From positions 1-10,079 of the forward strand of contig JAFGIT010000236.1 in NCBI GenBank assembly GCA_016929465.1: 10,079 bases of DNA, in the 5' to 3' direction. A program made the translations under genes and the position numbers. Under the pieces are notes generated by a model. It saw only the letters and a list, made by a program, of their open reading frames with translations, had not been told where the DNA came from and did not search any database. The DNA is from Candidatus Coatesiibacteriota bacterium. GTDB lineage: Bacteria > B130-G9. Below, piece by piece: positions 7,006 to 10,079 of the stretch (positions within the stretch are counted from its first letter, which is position 1; each line of letters begins with the position of its first letter).

Positions 7006-7668
7006 ATGGAAGCAAAAATAATCGACGCACAGGGCAACAAGGTTGAGATGATCGATCTGAACCCTGAGCATTTTGGTATCGAGGCCAATCCGCACGTGCT
7101 GCATGAGGTCGTCAATTCTCAGATCAGCAACTCCATCAAGAAGACCGCAAGCAGCCTGACGAGAGCAGAAGTGCAGGGCAGTGGCCGTAAGCCGTTCAGG
7201 CAAAAGGGCACTGGCCGCGCCAGGGCCGGGACGAGACGGTCTCCGGTTTGGTCAGGCGGCGGTGTTGTGTTTGGTCCGAAGTTCAGAGTTGTCGAGAGCA
7301 AACCTCCTAAGAGCGCTCGAAGACTCGCCTTTAGAATGGCCTGGTCCGATCGGTTTTCATCCGATGCGGTGGTTATTGTCAAGGATTTCGGGCTCGACGC
7401 CATAGGAACAAAGGGGCTTCTTTCGAGGCTCGCGGATTTGGGCGGAACAGGTCGAATTCTGATCTGCATGCACGAGAAGGACGAAATTATCGAGAAGTCA
7501 GCACGCAACCTGAAGCTTCATTCAAAGAAGCGCTACGCTGGCGAGATTAGGTCGGTCATGGTGAAATTAATCGATGGAATAACGGTTCGCGATGTGCTCA
7601 TGGCGGACAGGTTGTTCCTCACAGAGGAGTCGCTGAAGCAGCTTCAAGCGAGGATGGAAGTTGTCTAG
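7006..7668 (+). CDS. rplD: 50S ribosomal protein L4
   Basis: L4 lies at the constriction of the peptide exit tunnel; in E. coli it also represses the S10 operon. The 220 residues are longer than E. coli L4 (201), as in many non-enteric bacteria. The tunnel loop RKPFRQKGTGRARAG (61-75) and WSGGGVVFGPK (82-92) are intact, so no macrolide-resistance change is apparent in the loop. The C-terminal half (KDFGLDAIGTKGLLSRLADLG and on) is the expected alpha/beta domain. AGGT overlapping the rplC stop, 9 bases before the ATG, may serve as ribosome-binding site. The last 8 bases overlap rplW, and the stop is TAG. The short leader before rpsJ shows no E. coli-like S10 leader structure, so L4 autocontrol is not supported. 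Confidence 0.98.
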   Translation: MEAKIIDAQGNKVEMIDLNPEHFGIEANPHVLHEVVNSQISNSIKKTASSLTRAEVQGSGRKPFRQKGTGRARAGTRRSPVWSGGGVVFGPKFRVVESKPPKSARRLAFRMAWSDRFSSDAVVIVKDFGLDAIGTKGLLSRLADLGGTGRILICMHEKDEIIEKSARNLKLHSKKRYAGEIRSVMVKLIDGITVRDVLMADRLFLTEESLKQLQARMEVV

Positions 7669-7951
7669 AGAGTTCGAAATACTTAGGTATCCGGTCCTCT
7701 CTGAGAAGTCGACCGAATTGAAGGACGAGCACAACAAGGTTGTGCTGAAGGTGCAGATATCGGCCTCGAAATCTCAGATCAAGCAGGCCGTAGAGTCGGC
7801 TTTCAAGGTCAAGGTCCTGAAAGTCAATGTGATGCGTCAGAAGAGCAAGGTTCGAAGACTGGGGCGCTATGTGGGCAAGACCTCTTCATGGAAGAAGGCG
7901 GTTGTAACGTTGCCAAAGGACGCAAGAGTCGAGTACTTCGAGAACATATAG
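7661..7951 (+). CDS. rplW: 50S ribosomal protein L23
   Basis: L23 sits at the tunnel exit of the 50S subunit and is the docking site for trigger factor and SRP. The 96 residues match the usual 93-100. It starts at a TTG, 8 bases before the end of rplD, with AGGA (7651-7654) 6 bases upstream inside rplD; no ATG fits. The N-terminal PVLSEKS (11-17) is diagnostic, as are KVLKVNVM (51-58) and the basic loop with GRYVGKTSSWKKA (68-80). The acidic C-terminus (EYFENI) is typical. The overlap with rplD suggests coupled translation. It ends in TAG, 24 bases before rplB. Confidence 0.96.
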   Translation: MSREFEILRYPVLSEKSTELKDEHNKVVLKVQISASKSQIKQAVESAFKVKVLKVNVMRQKSKVRRLGRYVGKTSSWKKAVVTLPKDARVEYFENI

Positions 7952-7965
7952 AGATTTTTTGGAAT

Positions 7966-7971
7966 AGGTGA
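7966..7971 (+). promoter_or_regulatory. Shine-Dalgarno site of rplB
   Basis: AGGTGA ends 4 bases before the ATG at 7976. A good core match at slightly short spacing, in the 24-base gap after rplW. Confidence 0.75.
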
Positions 7972-7975
7972 ATTC

Positions 7976-8812
7976 ATGGGAATAAAGCGGCTTAAACCGA
8001 CGACCCCTGGTCAAAGAGGAATGTCGGTCCCGACATTCGAGGAGATCACGGAGAAGACACCGTCGGTCAAATCTCTCTTGAAGCCTCAGAGGCGAAATGC
8101 GGGGCGGAATAACGTGGGCCGCATCTCGGTTCGCCGACGTGGAGGCGGCGTAAGGCGCAAATATCGAGTGGTGGACTTCATCAGGCGAGATAAGTCAGGT
8201 ATTCCGGCTACGGTGAAGACAATAGAGTACGATCCGAACCGCGCAGCACGGATATCCATGCTTACATTCGCTGATGGAGCGAAACGATATGTGATTGCAC
8301 CTGGTAAGATCCAGGTCGGTGACAAGATCGAGACCGGACCTGCCGCGGATATCAAGCCGGGCAACGCTCTGCCTCTTCGGAACATCCCCCTTGGGACAAT
8401 TGTTCACTGCATTGAATTGAAGCCTGGCAAAGGGGCGCAGGTAGCGCGCAGCGCGGGAGCAGAAGCGAACCTGCTTGCGAAAGAAGGCGACTATGCCCAT
8501 GTAAGATTGCCGTCCGGTGAGGTGAGGCTATTTCATCTCGATTGTTACGCTGCGATCGGACAGGTCGGCAATTCCGAGCATTCGACAATTGACTGGGGTA
8601 AGGCTGGACGTTCTCGCTGGCGAGGTCATAGACCGAAGGTGAGAGGCGTCGTCATGAATCCGGTTGACCACCCTCACGGTGGCGGCGAGGGCAAGACCTC
8701 GGGCGGAAGGCATCCGGTGAGTCCATGGGGCAAGCCGACCAAAGGCATGAAGACACGTAGTAAGAAAAAGCAATCTGATAAGTATATTGTAAGAGGCCGT
8801 AAGTCGAAGTGA
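7976..8812 (+). CDS. rplB: 50S ribosomal protein L2
   Basis: L2 is one of the most conserved large-subunit proteins; it is needed for subunit association and the peptidyl-transferase region. The 278 residues match the usual 273-280. It begins [15 protein letters not shown] and contains [16 protein letters not shown] (43-58), [24 protein letters not shown] and the near-universal [19 protein letters not shown] segment (starting residue 227). His232 there corresponds to the E. coli His229 implicated in peptidyl-transferase function. The tail [13 protein letters not shown] is standard. It has a clear AGGTGA site, ends in TGA and is followed 13 bases later by rpsS. Confidence 0.99.
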   Translation: MGIKRLKPTTPGQRGMSVPTFEEITEKTPSVKSLLKPQRRNAGRNNVGRISVRRRGGGVRRKYRVVDFIRRDKSGIPATVKTIEYDPNRAARISMLTFADGAKRYVIAPGKIQVGDKIETGPAADIKPGNALPLRNIPLGTIVHCIELKPGKGAQVARSAGAEANLLAKEGDYAHVRLPSGEVRLFHLDCYAAIGQVGNSEHSTIDWGKAGRSRWRGHRPKVRGVVMNPVDHPHGGGEGKTSGGRHPVSPWGKPTKGMKTRSKKKQSDKYIVRGRKSK

Positions 8813-8825
8813 TGTGGGTATTTGA

Positions 8826-9122
8826 ATGACTAGGTCGCTGAAAAAAGGGTATTTTGTGGATGAACACCTGACGAAGCATGTCAGGAATCGTCTGGATGAG
8901 AAATCAAAGAAGCCCATAAAGACATGGTCAAGGCGCTCGACCATAGTGCCTGATTTTGTCGGGCTGACGTTTTTGGTTCACAATGGACGGAAGTTTGTCC
9001 CCGTATTCATAACAGAGAACATGGTTGGTCATAAGTTGGGCGAGTTCTCACCAACGAGGACCTTCTTTGGGCACGGTGGAAAGCTCGAGCGAGCCTCTCG
9101 TGCCAAGAAGCTGAAGAAGTAG
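8826..9122 (+). CDS. rpsS: 30S ribosomal protein S19
   Basis: S19 is a small-subunit head protein that pairs with S13 near the A-site finger bridge. The 98 residues match the usual 88-95 plus a basic tail ([10 protein letters not shown]). The motif TWSRRSTI (33-40) and the run [19 protein letters not shown] (62-80) with GHGGK identify it. Oddity: residue 9 is Tyr (codon 8850-8852) in SLKKGYFVD, where S19 nearly always has Pro (KKGPF). The ATG has only a G-rich GTGGGT, not a clear Shine-Dalgarno site, 6 bases upstream. It ends in TAG, 17 bases before rplV. Confidence 0.97.
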   Translation: MTRSLKKGYFVDEHLTKHVRNRLDEKSKKPIKTWSRRSTIVPDFVGLTFLVHNGRKFVPVFITENMVGHKLGEFSPTRTFFGHGGKLERASRAKKLKK

Positions 9123-9127
9123 GAAGC

Positions 9128-9132
9128 GGAGG
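9128..9132 (+). promoter_or_regulatory. Shine-Dalgarno site of rplV
   Basis: GGAGG lies 7 bases before the TTG at 9140. It is strong and decides the UUG start. Confidence 0.85.
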
Positions 9133-9139
9133 CAGACGG

Positions 9140-9538
9140 TTGGGTCAAGCGAGTGCGCTTTTGAGGTTTGAGCGAGTTTCGTTTCGGAAGATGAAGCCGA
9201 TTGCGGATCTCATACGAGGCAAGGATGCCGATGTGGCGGAGAAATTGCTTGTCGTATCAAAGCGTCGCACGGGACGGATTATGCTCAAGCTTCTCCGTTC
9301 GGCCGTTGCGAATGCGGATGACAATTCTGAGTTGGGTGGCGCCGATTCGCTTTATGTATCGAGAGTGGATCTGGGACCCGGGCCGACGGCGAAGCGTGCC
9401 CGCTTCAAAGCGCGTGGACGAGTTGCATTGATTCGGCATCGGACCACTCATGTAAGGATTGTCCTTGAGGAACGAGTCGAAGATGACGGACGGAAGGCCG
9501 AAGCCCGACGTCCGGTCAAAGAAGAGAGCAAGGCATAG
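9140..9538 (+). CDS. rplV: 50S ribosomal protein L22
   Basis: L22 contacts all 23S domains and its beta-hairpin lines the exit tunnel beside L4. The 132 residues exceed the ~110 of E. coli by a charged C-terminal tail (112-132, rich in Glu, Lys and Arg) beyond the core. The N-terminus QASALLRFERVSFRKMKPIA (3-22) matches the usual A-x-LR-x-x-R-x-S-x-RK pattern. LIRGK (24-28), SAVANADDN (54-62), the tunnel hairpin GPTAKRARFKARGR (81-94) and HRTTHVRIVLEE (100-111) follow. The start is a TTG behind a strong GGAGG. It ends in TAG, 20 bases before rpsC. The tail looks disordered and is not informative about function. Confidence 0.97.
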   Translation: MGQASALLRFERVSFRKMKPIADLIRGKDADVAEKLLVVSKRRTGRIMLKLLRSAVANADDNSELGGADSLYVSRVDLGPGPTAKRARFKARGRVALIRHRTTHVRIVLEERVEDDGRKAEARRPVKEESKA

Positions 9539-9546
9539 GAAGCAGA

Positions 9547-9551
9547 GGGAG
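9547..9551 (+). promoter_or_regulatory. Shine-Dalgarno site of rpsC
   Basis: GGGAG within AGAGGGAGAT, 7 bases before the TTG at 9559. It supports the UUG start, which gives the canonical MGQKANPIG N-terminus. Confidence 0.75.
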
Positions 9552-9558
9552 ATAACTC

Positions 9559-10079
9559 TTGGGGCAGAAGGCAAATCCGATAGGGCTTCGAGTTGGTGTA
9601 ACTAGAGACTGGGATTCCAAGTGGTATTCCAAAAAGGACTACGCCAAGTATCTTCACGAAGACCTTGCGATCAAAAAAACGATTAAAAAGCAGCTAGAAA
9701 ATGCTGCTGTGTCCAAGGTGCGCATCGAGCGACAGAGGGAAACCGATATACGCGTCTTCATCAAGACAGCGTTCCCCAGTCGAGTTATCGGGCGCAAGGG
9801 CGTGGAGGTCACACGTCTCAGAGACCTTCTCGCAAAGCAAGTAGGAAAGAGCATTCATATAGAGGTTCTTAGCATTGAGAATCCCGACATGGACGCTACG
9901 CTTATAGCGGAGAATATCGCATCTCAGCTACTCCGCCGAATTTCATTCAGGCGGGCGATGAAGCGAGCCATTAGCTCTGCGATGCGAGCAGGAGTAGAGG
10001 GAATTAAGATCTCGTGCGCGGGCCGCCTCGGTGGCGCTGAGATGGCGCGACGGGAGTGGTATCTCCAGGGACGGTTGCC
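9559..10079 (+). CDS. rpsC: 30S ribosomal protein S3 (3'-truncated by window edge)
   Basis: S3 lines the mRNA entry tunnel of the 30S subunit and contributes to mRNA helicase activity. The first 173 residues are present; the usual total is 210-240. It starts at a TTG with MGQKANPIGLRVGVTRDWDSKWY split over residues 1-23, the family hallmark. The KH domain carries VIGRKG (76-81, the GxxG loop) within IRVFIKTAFPSRVIGRKG. The C-terminal domain begins LIAENIASQLLRRISFRRAM (115-134) and includes GIKISCAGRLGGAEMARREW (starting residue 148). The arginines and lysines of the RRAMKRAI helix are retained. The next genes expected are rplP, rpmC and rpsQ, outside the window. Confidence 0.98.
   Translation, partial: MGQKANPIGLRVGVTRDWDSKWYSKKDYAKYLHEDLAIKKTIKKQLENAAVSKVRIERQRETDIRVFIKTAFPSRVIGRKGVEVTRLRDLLAKQVGKSIHIEVLSIENPDMDATLIAENIASQLLRRISFRRAMKRAISSAMRAGVEGIKISCAGRLGGAEMARREWYLQGRL

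Noticed and set aside
1-10079. Mobile elements, CRISPR arrays, tRNA genes or a hidden accessory system
   Set aside because: The whole window is accounted for by conserved genes with gaps of at most 141 bases. No repeat array, transposase, integrase or tRNA-like sequence was seen.

Overview
The window is a core housekeeping stretch of a bacterial chromosome: the 3' two thirds of rpoC, then rpsL-rpsG-fusA (str-type cluster), then rpsJ-rplC-rplD-rplW-rplB-rpsS-rplV-rpsC (first part of the S10-type cluster). All genes are on the + strand, and the window is cut inside a gene at both ends. I see no mobile element, tRNA, rRNA, CRISPR array or accessory cargo, and no gap longer than about 140 bases. 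I found no undescribed system. The observations of interest are regulatory and lineage-specific details.

Organism: bacterial, with mid-range G+C by eye. RpoC carries a large insertion of about 185 residues in the trigger loop (SI3 type), which is a feature of the Gram-negative (gracilicute) side of the bacterial tree. Near its C-terminus it has a second segment resembling the one I remember from Bacteroidetes RpoC. The gene for EF-Tu (tuf) is absent between fusA and rpsJ, as in Bacteroidetes, where tuf sits upstream of secE-nusG. Together these suggest a member or relative of the FCB group, possibly an uncultured phylum. Unlike typical Bacteroidetes, several genes have good Shine-Dalgarno sites, and the S10 cluster has a classical TTGACA/TATACT promoter. 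I cannot name the species.

Layout: 1-2720 rpoC (partial, ends TAATAA); 2745-3125 rpsL; 3186-3659 rpsG; a 138-base gap with a terminator-like hairpin; 3798-5873 fusA; a 141-base gap with a strong sigma70-type promoter; 6015-6329 rpsJ; 6329-6994 rplC; 7006-7668 rplD; 7661-7951 rplW; 7976-8812 rplB; 8826-9122 rpsS; 9140-9538 rplV; 9559-10079 rpsC (partial). From rpsJ onward the genes overlap or are separated by at most 24 bases, consistent with one transcript.

Function: the products are the catalytic subunit of RNA polymerase, three small-subunit proteins of the decoding centre and head (S12, S7, S10), the translocase EF-G, four large-subunit proteins that build the peptidyl-transferase and exit-tunnel surroundings (L3, L4, L23, L2) plus L22, and the head proteins S19 and S3. 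Two habits stand out: 4 of 11 start codons are UUG and 7 of 11 stop codons are UAG, both unusual for highly expressed ribosomal genes.
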